Shown: positions 9,162 through 17,890 of the stretch, piece by piece
Layout: each line of letters opens with the position of its first letter
How positions within the stretch are numbered: the stretch's first letter is position 1
From: Cellulosilyticum sp.
Lineage (GTDB): Bacteria; Bacillota; Clostridia; Lachnospirales; Cellulosilyticaceae
DNA: 32,749 nt
Assembly: GCA_017941635.1 (NCBI GenBank)
Contig: JAGAVZ010000151.1
Location: forward strand, 1-32,749
Direction of reading: 5' to 3'
Notes under the pieces: model-generated
What the model saw: only the letters and a program-made list of their open reading frames with translations
What the model was told of the DNA's origin: nothing
Database searches by the model: none
Position numbers and translations under genes: made by a program

Positions 9162-10160
9162 TTAAAGATCATAATACTTCATATATTCCTGTCTTTCTGC
9201 TTCGCTCATTTCTTCTTTAAATAACTTTTTGATATCCAAAAACTGTTCTACATCTGTCAAAAATTGATAAAGCATTGCTCTATTTTCAAATTCGTCCCTA
9301 GAAGTTGGTAGTCTACTTTCTTTAAAATAGGCTCTAAGCCCCTCTACTTGCTCCAATAAAGTTTCCACCAAGACTTTACCTTTTACAGATAGTGCAATTT
9401 GATGGGTTAAATCTGCCACTTTATAAGCTTCCTTCGACACCATATAAAAACGTTCAAAGTGCTTCTGCATATAAAGCATTACTTTATACTGCGAAAAACG
9501 CATATCAAAATACTTCTCATATAACGACTTCTTTCCTATATAAGAGTTATTTCTGTACTGAGTCGCCTTTGCCATCCCCACTTGTAATCCTTCTTTTACC
9601 GACTTAAGTTCATTTTGAATATCTAATGTATACCCCTCTACCTTTAAAGCCTGTTCCATTTTAATAAAGATTGCATACATCTCGACCTCTATTTTTTTCT
9701 TCTCTTTTAGTAAACTTTCTTCTAAACTTGGCATATATAAATTGACTAATAATGCAATCCCTGCACCAATCACCATAAGCAATAACTCATTTATAATAAG
9801 ATTTCCTCCAATATAGCCCTCACCCAGTAAATGTGTTACTAGTACCGAAGCAGGTACAATACCTTCTGTTACCTTTAACTTCACTGCTGATGGTATAAAT
9901 AGCAATAAATAAATCGCAAAACTGACAGCATTGAAACCTAGTGCTAAAAAGCAACAAGATCCCAAAAATAATGCTACCACTGTTGCAATTAATCTACGAA
10001 TTGCAATTTGCAAGGATTCCCTTCTAGTATTTTGAATACTTAATATTGTAATAATGCCTGCAGAAGCTGAGTACTTTACCTCTAAGCTACTTGCTATAAG
10101 CATAGCAAGACAAGCACCAATAGCTGTTTTTAGTGTCTTTGCACCAATAATTTTTTTCAT
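9162..10160 (-). CDS. Aromatic acid exporter family (ArAE_1/FUSC) membrane protein
   Basis: 332 aa. The N-terminal 145 residues contain four to five hydrophobic segments with the family-like stretch SAGIITILSIQNTRRESL (33-50). The C-terminal half (about 150-332) is a charged, helical cytoplasmic domain, as in Bacillus YqjA-like proteins (ArAE_1 plus ArAE_1_C). The family is annotated by analogy to aromatic acid efflux, but the substrate here is unknown. The start follows AGGAG at a spacing of 10 nt. It is monocistronic, with its own terminator and an unusual repeat array directly upstream. Confidence 0.85.
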   Translation of the reverse strand: MKKIIGAKTLKTAIGACLAMLIASSLEVKYSASAGIITILSIQNTRRESLQIAIRRLIATVVALFLGSCCFLALGFNAVSFAIYLLLFIPSAVKLKVTEGIVPASVLVTHLLGEGYIGGNLIINELLLMVIGAGIALLVNLYMPSLEESLLKEKKKIEVEMYAIFIKMEQALKVEGYTLDIQNELKSVKEGLQVGMAKATQYRNNSYIGKKSLYEKYFDMRFSQYKVMLYMQKHFERFYMVSKEAYKVADLTHQIALSVKGKVLVETLLEQVEGLRAYFKESRLPTSRDEFENRAMLYQFLTDVEQFLDIKKLFKEEMSEAERQEYMKYYDL

Positions 10161-10173
10161 TTACATATTTCTC

Positions 10174-10288
10174 CTATACTTTGCATTATGCTCTCTCTAC
10201 ACCGTACCTTATATTTTATCTATACTGTACTTTATGTTCTACCTACATTGCATTTTATATTTTATCCATACTGTACTTTATACATCTT
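10174..10288. repeat. Five imperfect 23-bp tandem repeats upstream of the exporter gene
   Basis: Units begin at 10174, 10197, 10220, 10243 and 10266, each exactly 23 nt. The shared core resembles CTATACTGTACTTTAT followed by a more variable tail. They lie 14-128 nt upstream of the ArAE_1/FUSC start codon, where its promoter and leader must be. The period is not a multiple of three, so the array is not coding. It could be clustered operator sites or a replication-slippage product. Confidence 0.7.
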
Positions 10289-10469
10289 ACTACTTTTAAT
10301 CTTTATAACTTTTATGACTTTAATATATTTTCCTCTATATTTTACCATAAAATCCCACTATTAACTCCTTTAATTTCTATCACAGCAAAAATAAACTTTC
10401 TTATATAAATTTCATCTCTAGCTATACCCCCAATATGCAAATTATATAATGTTCTATACCAATCAAATA

Positions 10470-10500
10470 GGGCGTACATAAAGTCACATTATGTACGCCC
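10470..10500 (-). terminator. Hairpin after the CPBP protease gene
   Basis: GGGCGTACATA (10470-10480) pairs perfectly with TATGTACGCCC (10490-10500). The minus-strand tail is TATTTGATT, so the U-tract is weak. It starts 9 nt beyond the stop codon. 10289-10469 is A/T-rich with no visible gene. Confidence 0.55.
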
Positions 10501-10508
10501 ATCTTAAC

Positions 10509-11363
10509 TTATTTTACTTTTCTTTTATATAACAATCCTGCTAATACAATAAAAATCAAATAAACTACTATAGAAATAATAGAGGCTTCTATCCCAAAAT
10601 CACCACCGCTTATCCATCTAGAGTTTGTATCTAACACATAATTATATATTGCCCTTTCATTGGCACTGTCTCCAATATTTAAAATTCCCCCAATCATACT
10701 CATATTCCAAATACCATGCATTAACGCAGCATTCCAAATACTACCACTCTCATATGTAACTAGCGAAAACAATATGCCCACTACACTTCCCGCAATTAAT
10801 AATTGAAAAATACTTATGAAATCATAATGCATTCCAATAGCATGTACTAATGCAAATGTAACAGAAGGCACTATAATAGCCACTACTTTATTATAGCGAT
10901 GCTCTAGTACACTCATAATTACTCCACGAAATACCATTTCTTCTGCAATTCCTACACCTAAACCAATAAAAACAACAGCGCCTGTAACAGTTGTCCACTT
11001 ATCTGATAAACTCATTACATTTTCTTTGAACTGGCCTGGTAATAACATCAATCCTAAACACACGAACAGAGGCATTACTACAGCAACAATACACCATACT
11101 GGTCTTAAAGAAATTTTAGAAATCTTACATTTTTCCAAGGAAAGTTTTAATACTTTGTTACAAATCAATTTTACTTCTACCAAAATAAAAACTGGATATA
11201 GCACACCTGCAATGATATTCCCAATAGCTTTAGGAACGCCTATTAATGTAGGTAATGTTCCTATTGTAATCGCTAAAAGCTGTGCCATAATTAAACCCAC
11301 CAGTGTTAATAGAATACCTATAATCATTCTACTCGTTTCTAACCTTAATACATTTTTCTTCAT
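10509..11363 (-). CDS. CPBP family intramembrane metalloprotease
   Basis: Integral membrane protein of the CaaX protease / bacteriocin-processing (Abi) family. From the ATG at 11363 it is 284 aa with about eight hydrophobic segments. The three catalytic motifs are intact: EEMVFRG (141-147), FALVHAIG with the His near 174, and HGIWN with the His near 216. The frame is open to a TTG at 11393. I prefer the ATG because GGAGG lies upstream of it (12 nt) and the TTG has no ribosome binding site. The substrate is unknown. It appears monocistronic. Relatives in peptide-antibiotic clusters protect producers, but no such cluster is visible here. Confidence 0.9.
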   Translation of the reverse strand: MKKNVLRLETSRMIIGILLTLVGLIMAQLLAITIGTLPTLIGVPKAIGNIIAGVLYPVFILVEVKLICNKVLKLSLEKCKISKISLRPVWCIVAVVMPLFVCLGLMLLPGQFKENVMSLSDKWTTVTGAVVFIGLGVGIAEEMVFRGVIMSVLEHRYNKVVAIIVPSVTFALVHAIGMHYDFISIFQLLIAGSVVGILFSLVTYESGSIWNAALMHGIWNMSMIGGILNIGDSANERAIYNYVLDTNSRWISGGDFGIEASIISIVVYLIFIVLAGLLYKRKVK

Positions 11364-11493
11364 ATCAAGCTCTTCCCTCCACTTGTTATTCAATCTGTAT
11401 TCTTAGTTTAAGGGACTATACTTACAATTCTTGTACAAAAATATTACAAATTTCTTAATTTTAATCAAAACCATTGTTTTTATTTATATATGC

Positions 11494-11534
11494 AAAAATG
11501 CCGTAAAGCAAACAAATATGCTTCACGGCATTTT
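11494..11534 (-). terminator. Intrinsic terminator of the tRNA cluster
   Basis: The arms AAAATGCCGTAAAGCA (11495-11510) and TGCTTCACGGCATTTT (11519-11534) pair over 16 positions with one G-U or mismatch. On the minus strand T residues follow. Confidence 0.85.
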
Positions 11535-11547
11535 CTGATAAAATAAA

Positions 11548-11620
11548 TGGTCGCTATAGGGCTCGAACCTATGACCCCCTGCTTGTAAGGCAGGTGCTCT
11601 CCCAGCTGAGCTAAGCGACC
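11548..11620 (-). tRNA. tRNA-Val (UAC), copy 1
   Basis: 73 nt. The acceptor stem GGTCGCT/AGCGACC has discriminator A. The anticodon stem-loop is CCTGC-CTTACAA-GCAGG with anticodon TAC, and the T arm contains GGTTCGAGCC. The CCA end is not encoded. It is identical to the copy at 11721-11793. Confidence 0.96.
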
Positions 11621-11624
11621 AAAG

Positions 11625-11698
11625 TAGCGGAAAAGGGATTTGAACCCATGACACCACGGGTATGAACCGTGTGCTCTAGCCAACTGAGCTATTCCGCC
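11625..11698 (-). tRNA. tRNA-Met (CAU), elongator type, copy 1
   Basis: 74 nt. The acceptor stem is GGCGGAA/TTCCGCT with the G1-U72 pair also seen in the Bacillus elongator tRNA-Met. The anticodon loop is TTCATAC (CAT). The body is unlike tRNA-Ile2. CCA is not encoded. It is separated from the Val gene by 4 nt. Confidence 0.93.
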
Positions 11699-11720
11699 AT
11701 ATATTCATTATTTAAAATGA

Positions 11721-11793
11721 TGGTCGCTATAGGGCTCGAACCTATGACCCCCTGCTTGTAAGGCAGGTGCTCTCCCAGCTGAGCTAAGCGACC
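11721..11793 (-). tRNA. tRNA-Val (UAC), copy 2
   Basis: The sequence is identical to the copy at 11548-11620. It belongs to a tandem duplication of the Met-Val pair with a period of about 173 nt. CCA is not encoded. Confidence 0.96.
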
Positions 11794-11798
11794 ATAAA

Positions 11799-11872
11799 TA
11801 GCGGAAAAGGGATTTGAACCCATGACACCACGGGTATGAACCGTGTGCTCTAGCCAACTGAGCTATTCCGCC
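11799..11872 (-). tRNA. tRNA-Met (CAU), elongator type, copy 2
   Basis: The sequence is identical to the copy at 11625-11698. It is the first gene of the transcript Met-Val-Met-Val. CCA is not encoded. Confidence 0.93.
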
Positions 11873-11912
11873 ATATTGCTCTTAGAACTTTGCGTCCCTC
11901 GAGTACTTTGTT

Positions 11913-11941
11913 AGTATATCCTAATACTTGTCATAATGCAA
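11913..11941 (-). promoter_or_regulatory. Sigma-A promoter of the tRNA cluster
   Basis: On the minus strand the -35 TTGCAT (11941-11936), a 17-nt spacer and the -10 TATACT (11918-11913) lie about 40 nt upstream of the first tRNA-Met. Confidence 0.7.
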
Positions 11942-11958
11942 GTACTTTTTTCATTTTC

Positions 11959-12226
11959 TTGCATTTTTTTATGTATATCCATATATTATGTTTAAAAATA
12001 GCTTATATTTTCCTAGTATTGATTTGCGTATTTCAAGTTATACTAAGGATATAAAATCAAATCCCAATCTAAAAATAAAATAACTATAAAGATTTTGATT
12101 TTATAACTTTAGCGATTCCTCACCTTAACAAGTGGCTCTAGTAGCCATACGGATTTAGTATTATTTTGATTTTGATAAATAGGCCCAATATAGTCCATCT
12201 CCTATGAGATGGATTCTATGGGGCTA
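11959..12226 (+). other. Structured A/T-rich intergenic stretch, possible small RNA
   Basis: On the plus strand a promoter-like TTGCAT (11959-11964), 17-nt spacer and TATATT (11982-11987) is followed by several pairings. AAAATCAAA near 12054 pairs with TTTGATTTT near 12094. TGGCT-CTAGT-AGCCA lies near 12133-12147. A nested hairpin at 12179-12226 has a central TCCATCTC/GAGATGGA stem with outer ATAG/CTAT and CCC/GGG pairs. No known RNA family was recognised. From 12230 to 12570 the sequence is very A/T-rich with no supportable gene. Confidence 0.3.
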
Positions 12227-12571
12227 TGGATAATAATCTTAATATTTTTCCTTTTATTTACACATATCTACTTTTTCAATACAAATTTATTATGGCAGTT
12301 ATATCAATTTTTCATTCATAATTACCTTATATTTTTATTGCTATTTTTAATTCATTTATTCCATTCTATAAACACTCTAATATTTTTCCATAATAAAACA
12401 TCTTCATTTCTACTATATAACCATCATTGACTATATGAGTTATTACATTTTTATATTTGTCTGTATTAATATTTCTTCATATTTATATTTCTTTATCTAT
12501 CTTTTTAGCAAAATATCTTATTCCAAAGTACATAGTGATACTAACAGTCAATCTATTAAATTATTTCTTAC

Positions 12572-12614
12572 AAAAAACCCACTAGAGCCTCTCTTATACA
12601 CTCTAGTGGGTTTT
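12572..12614 (-). terminator. Intrinsic terminator of secA
   Basis: AACCCACTAGAG pairs with CTCTAGTGGGTT. On the minus strand the stem is followed by a run of T. It begins 12 nt after the secA stop. Confidence 0.92.
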
Positions 12615-12625
12615 CCTATACTATA

Positions 12626-15202
12626 TTATTCAAATTTACCACAGCAAGCTTTAAACTTTTTGCCGCTTCCACATGGGCAAAGGTCATTTCTTCCTGTTTT
12701 TTCTTTTTTCTCAACTGGTTTTGCACCTAAACTATTATCTTGGTGATTAACAGCTGTTGGTTGAAGTACTTGCTCACGTTTAATTTCTTTATTTTCAACA
12801 ATTCTTACGTGATATACAGCTTTTACAGTATCCATTTTAATGTTATCTGTCATTTCTTCGAAGATATCATAGCTTAAGAAACGATATTCAACAAGTGGGT
12901 CTCTTTGACCATATGCTTGAAGGTTGATACCCTGTTTCATTTGTTCCATGTTGTCTAAGTGATCTGTCCATTTTTGGTCGATTACTTTAAGAAGAAGTAC
13001 ACGTTCGATTTCTCTCATTTGTTCGCCAAGCTCTTCTTCTTTTGCAACATATACTTTTTCAGCTTCTTCATAGATACGTTCTTTTAAGCTTTCTGTTGTT
13101 AAGCTTTCTTGTTCTTCTTTAGTATAGCTAATTGGTTCGATTGGAATAATTGCACGAAGTTGTTCAAACATCGCTAGTAAATTCCATTCTTCTGCGTATT
13201 CAATACCATTTGTTGCATTGTCTACAACATTACTGATCACATCTTTAGCCATTGATAAAATGTTATCACGTAGGTTTTCATTCTTTAATACTTTATATCT
13301 TTCTTCATAAATGATTTCTCTTTGTTCATTCATGATTTTATCATATTCAAGTAAGTGTTTACGTACACCGTAGTTATTACTTTCAACTTTTCTTTGAGCT
13401 CTTTCAATAGCTGAAGATAAGATTCTATGCTCAATTGGTTCATCATCTGGAAGACCAATTGCATCAAACATCTTAAGCGTTGATTCTGGTGTGAAGAGTC
13501 TCATTAAATCATCTTCAAGTGCAAGGTAGAATCTTGATTCACCTGGGTCCCCTTGACGTCCAGCACGTCCACGAAGCTGGTTATCAATACGTCTAGATTC
13601 ATGACGTTCTGTACCGATGATTTTAAGACCACCAATTTCTCTTACACCTTCTTCAAGTTGAATATCTGTACCACGACCTGCCATGTTTGTGGCGATTGTT
13701 ACTGCACCTTTTCTACCTGCTAATGCAACAATCTCAGCTTCTTTTGCATGATATTTTGCATTAAGTACTTGGTGAGGAATCCCTTCACGTTTAAGCATTT
13801 TGCTAAGTAATTCAGATGTGTCGATTGTAACTGTACCAACAAGAACTGGTTGTCCTTTGGCATGAGATTCTTTAATATCTTCGATAACCGCTTTGAATTT
13901 AGCTGCTTCTGTTTTGAATACAACGTCTGCATGGTCAATACGTTGGATTGGTCTATTTGTAGGGATAACAATTACGTCCATAGAGTAGATATCTCTGAAC
14001 TCTGACTCTTCTGTAAGAGCAGTACCTGTCATACCTGCTTTTTTCTTATATTTATTGAAGTAGTTTTGGAAAGTAACTGTTGCAAGTGTTTTACTTTCTT
14101 TCTTAACTTCAACACCTTCTTTTGCTTCGATTGCTTGGTGAAGACCGTCTGAGTAACGACGTCCATCCATTAAACGGCCTGTGAATTCATCAACGATAAC
14201 GATTTCACCTTTTTCATCAACAATATAATCTTTCTCTCTGTGCATTAAGCTATGTGCTTTAAGCGCAATGTTAATGTGGTGTTGGATTTCCATGTTATCT
14301 GGATCAGCTAAGTTATCAAGTGCAAAGTATTGCTCTGCTTTTTTGATACCATCTTGTGTTAATGTAACTGTTTTTTGTTTTTCATCTACAATGTAGTCGC
14401 CTTCTTCTTCGATTTCTTCACGCATTAAGTTACTCATTGCAGACTCTTCGCCAAGAAGTTGACCTTTCTTTAAACGACGTACAAAAATGTCTGCCGCTTT
14501 GTAAAGATGAGTCGATTTTGAACCTTGTCCAGAAATGATAAGCGGTGTTCTCGCTTCGTCAATAAGAACAGAGTCAACCTCATCAATTACAGCATAGTTT
14601 AGGTCTCTTTGTACCATTTCTTCTGCATAAACTACCATGTTGTCACGAAGGTAATCAAATCCAAACTCATTGTTTGTTCCGTATGTGATGTCGCAGTTAT
14701 ATGCTTCTCTTCTTTCTGCTGGTTTCATATTACTTAAAATTACACCAACACTTACCCCTAAGAAGTTGTGTACTTGACCGATTTCAGCAGAGTCACGTTG
14801 TGCAAGGTAATCATTTACTGTTACGACGTGAACACCTTTTCCTGAAAGGGCATTTAAGTATGCTGGAAGCATCCCTACTAAAGTTTTACCTTCACCAGTT
14901 CTCATCTCTGCAATACGACCATTGTGAAGGATAATACCACCAATAATCTGTACACGGAAATGTTTTTTACCAAGTACACGCCAGCTTGCTTCTCTACATA
15001 CTGCGTATGCTTCTGGTAAAATATCATCTAATGTTTCCCCATTTGCAAGTCGCTCTTTAAACTCTACTGTTTTATGTTGTAACTGTTCATCAGTAAGCTT
15101 TTGCATTTCTTCATCGTAAGACTCTACTTTTGCTACGATTGGCTCAATTCTTTTTAATTCTCTTTGAGAATGTGTTCCAAAAATTTTATCAATAAGTTTC
15201 AC
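12626..15202 (-). CDS. secA: Preprotein translocase ATPase SecA
   Basis: Cytosolic motor that drives secretory proteins through SecYEG. 858 aa. Walker A RTGEGKT is at 101-107 and DEVD at 207-210 within [16 protein letters not shown]. The preprotein cross-linking and helical scaffold regions follow, then [12 protein letters not shown] and [13 protein letters not shown]. The C-terminal zinc-binding tail is [13 protein letters not shown] (about 842-854). The start is GTG, with GAGGGTG upstream. It is flanked by its own terminator; hpf lies upstream, as is common in Firmicutes. Confidence 0.98.
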   Translation of the reverse strand: MKLIDKIFGTHSQRELKRIEPIVAKVESYDEEMQKLTDEQLQHKTVEFKERLANGETLDDILPEAYAVCREASWRVLGKKHFRVQIIGGIILHNGRIAEMRTGEGKTLVGMLPAYLNALSGKGVHVVTVNDYLAQRDSAEIGQVHNFLGVSVGVILSNMKPAERREAYNCDITYGTNNEFGFDYLRDNMVVYAEEMVQRDLNYAVIDEVDSVLIDEARTPLIISGQGSKSTHLYKAADIFVRRLKKGQLLGEESAMSNLMREEIEEEGDYIVDEKQKTVTLTQDGIKKAEQYFALDNLADPDNMEIQHHINIALKAHSLMHREKDYIVDEKGEIVIVDEFTGRLMDGRRYSDGLHQAIEAKEGVEVKKESKTLATVTFQNYFNKYKKKAGMTGTALTEESEFRDIYSMDVIVIPTNRPIQRIDHADVVFKTEAAKFKAVIEDIKESHAKGQPVLVGTVTIDTSELLSKMLKREGIPHQVLNAKYHAKEAEIVALAGRKGAVTIATNMAGRGTDIQLEEGVREIGGLKIIGTERHESRRIDNQLRGRAGRQGDPGESRFYLALEDDLMRLFTPESTLKMFDAIGLPDDEPIEHRILSSAIERAQRKVESNNYGVRKHLLEYDKIMNEQREIIYEERYKVLKNENLRDNILSMAKDVISNVVDNATNGIEYAEEWNLLAMFEQLRAIIPIEPISYTKEEQESLTTESLKERIYEEAEKVYVAKEEELGEQMREIERVLLLKVIDQKWTDHLDNMEQMKQGINLQAYGQRDPLVEYRFLSYDIFEEMTDNIKMDTVKAVYHVRIVENKEIKREQVLQPTAVNHQDNSLGAKPVEKKEKTGRNDLCPCGSGKKFKACCGKFE

Positions 15203-15504
15203 GTTTTCACCCTCTTTTATTCTTATGTAAAATAGGTTCCCCTATACTACCACTCATTTTAATAGTTAGCACTAGACTTAAGTATAACAAATAATTAAAT
15301 CTAATACAACCAAAGACTTTCCCTAGCGTCTCCCCTTTAAGCATTCTTTACCAAATCTCAGCTGCTTTGTTCTTGCCTTAATTTGGTATCCATACAAATA
15401 ACATTTATACCTTCTTAATTATATACCACTTAAATGTGTTTTATTTATAAATATTCCTTAAAATAACTAAAAAAACATTTCTTTATCAATTGGATAAATA
15501 AACA

Positions 15505-15556
15505 CAAAAAATAAGTGTAGATGCACCTACTTACAGGTTTACATCCACACTTATTT
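15505..15556 (-). terminator. Intrinsic terminator of hpf
   Basis: A 14-bp stem (15510-15523 with 15542-15555, one G-U pair) is followed by a T-run on the minus strand. It lies directly after the hpf stop. The stretch 15203-15504 holds the secA upstream region and shows no gene. Confidence 0.9.
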
Positions 15557-15563
15557 AATTTAT

Positions 15564-16109
15564 TTATTCTTCATCGAATACTGGTTCAATTAAACCATAT
15601 GTACCATTTTTTCTTTTGTAAACAACATTTACATCTTCTGAATCACTATCAAAGAATACGAAGAAATTATGTCCTACTAATTCCATTTGAAGTACAGCTT
15701 CTTCTGCACTCATAGGTTTGATTGCAAATTTCTTTGTTTTATCAATTTTGATAGCATCATCACTATCAGTATCTGCTTCATCTAAGAAAGTTGGTGTGAA
15801 TTGACTTACCGCACCTACTCTATGTTTATCTCTTAATCTATTTTTGAATTTATTAACTTGTTTTTCGATAACAGCTACTGCATCATCCATAATATTATAC
15901 ATGTTTTTTCCTTCAACTTCTGCTCTTAAAACAGAACCATTAAAAGGAATTGTAATCTCAATAATATGACTAAGTTTCTCAACACTGAGTGTGATTTGTG
16001 CAGTTACATTATCATTAAAATACTTATTTAGTTTAATGATTTTTTCCTCCACTGCATTTTCAAGTGCTGATGTAAGCTCAATGTTTTTTCCATTAATGTT
16101 GTATTTCAT
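15564..16109 (-). CDS. hpf: Long-form ribosome hibernation promoting factor HPF
   Basis: Dimerises 70S ribosomes into translationally silent 100S particles in stationary phase. 181 aa, the usual length of the long form. Residues 1-100 are the S30AE (RaiA-like) ribosome-binding domain (MKYNINGKNIELTSALENAV). An acidic linker follows at about 115-125. The C-terminal dimerisation domain (about 128-181) has MSAEEAVLQMELVGHNFFVF and the closing NGTYGLIEP. The ATG follows AAGGAGA. It is monocistronic with its own terminator. Confidence 0.97.
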   Translation of the reverse strand: MKYNINGKNIELTSALENAVEEKIIKLNKYFNDNVTAQITLSVEKLSHIIEITIPFNGSVLRAEVEGKNMYNIMDDAVAVIEKQVNKFKNRLRDKHRVGAVSQFTPTFLDEADTDSDDAIKIDKTKKFAIKPMSAEEAVLQMELVGHNFFVFFDSDSEDVNVVYKRKNGTYGLIEPVFDEE

Positions 16110-16251
16110 ATAGCATCTCTCCTTTCAACTCTATGAAGCCACTAATATATGTATATCATAGGGTTATATTATTATTATTCTACATCCAAGAGGCATTTCC
16201 TCTTTTTTTGTTCAAATAATTTATATAAATTTTAAATTATTTCTATAAATT

Positions 16252-16317
16252 TTATATAAATATATCAATACTTTTTATAAAGACATTATTTTTCTTCATC
16301 TTTTTGTCTATATTCAT
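16252..16317 (-). CDS. Possible 21-aa peptide upstream of hpf
   Basis: An ATG at 16317 lies 8 nt after a strong AGGAGG (16331-16326). The frame encodes a basic, hydrophobic peptide (begins MNIDKKMKKNN, ends IKSIDIFI) and stops at TAA. It could be a leader peptide for the hpf transcript or a stand-alone microprotein. No similarity is recognised. It lies within the 440-nt gap 16110-16548, which also holds a short AGAGG/CCTCT hairpin with a plus-strand T-run near 16191-16209. Confidence 0.35.
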   Translation of the reverse strand: MNIDKKMKKNNVFIKSIDIFI

Positions 16318-16548
16318 TGTTAAATCCTCCTCTATCTTTATTTATAAATCAATAATAAACATACTTCTGTCCAACCTATTTATTTAAAAGTCATGCTCTA
16401 AGTTTACTTTTACTGCTCCATCTATCAAATAATTCTCTACACCAAAAAAGGACTATCACCTCTAACTCTATCTATTAAGAAGAATATATTTTTAATATAT
16501 ACTTTTTAATAAATGTCAGTTATCCTTGCGATAATCCTTTTATTTTAA

Positions 16549-17580
16549 TTAGCAGTTTTCTGCAATTCTATAAAGTAATTCTTCTGTTTCTTTCCAACCT
16601 AAACATGGATCTGTAATAGATTTGCCATATACTTGGTCTGGACCAATTTTTTGTGTGCCACCTTCAATGTAGCTTTCAATCATAACACCTTTTACAAGTT
16701 TTTTAAGGTCATTATTATATTTTCTACTATTAAGTACTTCTGCTACAATACGAATTTGTTCTAGATGTTGCTTACCAGAGTTTGCATGGTTAGCATCAAT
16801 AATAGCTGCTGGATTTTTAAGGTCATGTTTATTGTATAGTTCCATCATGTACATTAAATCTTCGTAGTGATAGTTTGGTATAGAAATACCTCTTTTATTA
16901 ACTGCTCCACGTAGGATAACGTGTGCTAAATCATTACCATCTGTTGTAACATCCCAGCCACGGTAAATAAAGTTGTGAGATTTTTGCGCTGCAATAACTG
17001 AGTTAAACATTACAGAAAAATCTCCACTTGTAGGGTTTTTCATACCTACTGGAATATCCATTCCACTAGCTGTTAATCTATGTTGTTGATTTTCTACCGA
17101 ACGTGCACCAATTGCTTCATAAGATAAAATATCATCTAAGTATCTACGATTTTCTGGATAAAGCATTTCATCTGCTGATGTTAATCCAGTTTCTTCAATT
17201 GCTCGTACGTGCATTTTACGAATAGCAACAATACCTGATAATAAATCTGGCTCTTTAGTTGGATCTGGTTGATGAAGCATTCCCTTATACCCTTCGCCTG
17301 TCGTTCTTGGCTTATTTGTATAAATTCTAGGGATAATCATTAATTTATCTGATACTTTTTCATTTACTTTTGCAAGTCTAGATACATAGTCACATACTGC
17401 ATCTTCATTATCAGCAGAACATGGTCCTATGATTACCACAAACTTATCTGACTGACCTGTAAAGATTTCTCTAATCTCCTTATCTCTAGCTGCTTTGATA
17501 TCTACAACTTTTTGAGATATTGGATATTGTTTTTTTACCTCCATAGGAATTGGTAACTTTTCTTTAAAATTCATTCCCAT
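16549..17580 (-). CDS. aroF: 3-deoxy-7-phosphoheptulonate (DAHP) synthase, class I
   Basis: First step of the shikimate pathway: condenses phosphoenolpyruvate and erythrose-4-phosphate. The 343-aa product is of the AroFGH type. It shows VIIGPCSA (about 49-56), PRIYTNKPRTTGEGYKG, GARSVENQQHR, GMKNPTSGD and DANHANSGKQ, which supply the PEP, phosphate and metal ligands. The start follows AAAGGAGA. Aromatic feedback is expected for this subclass, but the allosteric residues cannot be assigned by eye. It is monocistronic and away from other aro genes. No Trp or Tyr attenuator was recognised upstream. Confidence 0.96.
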   Translation of the reverse strand: MGMNFKEKLPIPMEVKKQYPISQKVVDIKAARDKEIREIFTGQSDKFVVIIGPCSADNEDAVCDYVSRLAKVNEKVSDKLMIIPRIYTNKPRTTGEGYKGMLHQPDPTKEPDLLSGIVAIRKMHVRAIEETGLTSADEMLYPENRRYLDDILSYEAIGARSVENQQHRLTASGMDIPVGMKNPTSGDFSVMFNSVIAAQKSHNFIYRGWDVTTDGNDLAHVILRGAVNKRGISIPNYHYEDLMYMMELYNKHDLKNPAAIIDANHANSGKQHLEQIRIVAEVLNSRKYNNDLKKLVKGVMIESYIEGGTQKIGPDQVYGKSITDPCLGWKETEELLYRIAENC

Positions 17581-17784
17581 ATAAATCAGTCTCCTTTACT
17601 TATTTTATTCTCTATTCTACATTATTCTTCCAAAGTATAAATGCCTATTTATAAAATTTGTTAATCCTTATTATAAATTTTATATTTTATTCTAAATCAT
17701 TAAACATTTTTACTATACTAATTGGCACGGTTACCAAATTCCTCCCTATAACTCTATGACTGAAGCTTATTTTAGACTCCAAAC

Positions 17785-17833
17785 AAAAAAAGAGTTACGG
17801 ACTTTTATGCCATCATTTTGCCCATAACCCTTT
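17785..17833 (-). terminator. Intrinsic terminator of queT
   Basis: On the minus strand GGGTTATGGGC and GTCCGTAACTC form an 11-bp stem with three G-U pairs, followed by TTTTTTT. It lies 58 nt after the queT stop. The rest of 17581-17784 is A/T-rich with no gene. Confidence 0.75.
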
Positions 17834-17890
17834 CAATCTAACTATATCATTCACTTTTTTTATTATTTTATACTTATTAATCTAAAGAAT

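Noticed and set aside
10174-10288. CRISPR array
   Set aside because: The units are contiguous with no spacers, and they are too divergent for CRISPR repeats; no cas genes are present.
10054-10408. Plus-strand frames through the 23-bp repeats that look like repetitive membrane proteins
   Set aside because: The period of 23 is not divisible by three, there is no ribosome binding site, and part is antisense to the exporter gene.
11480-11683. A 67-codon frame across the tRNA-Val and tRNA-Met genes
   Set aside because: It reads through two tRNA genes and a terminator, a common false call in tRNA clusters.
11548-11872. The CAU tRNAs as tRNA-Ile2, the substrate of TilS
   Set aside because: The acceptor stem GGCGGAA with G1-U72 and the loop TTCATAC match the elongator tRNA-Met pattern instead.
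11884-11905. Fragment GGGACGCAAAG resembling the core of a c-di-GMP-I riboswitch, in the tRNA leader
   Set aside because: The other conserved blocks and both helices of that riboswitch are missing, and it precedes tRNAs.
12209-12746. Two plus-strand frames rich in Phe, Ile, Tyr and Leu near 12.2-12.7 kb
   Set aside because: They reflect A/T-rich DNA, lack ribosome binding sites, and the second runs into the antisense strand of secA.
13720-14934. Open frames within secA on both strands
   Set aside because: They are shadows of the conserved secA frame, with biased composition and no start signals.
15240-15300. CIRCE-like element upstream of secA (TTAGCACTA)
   Set aside because: Only one half-site is present; the inverted GAGTGCTAA partner is absent.
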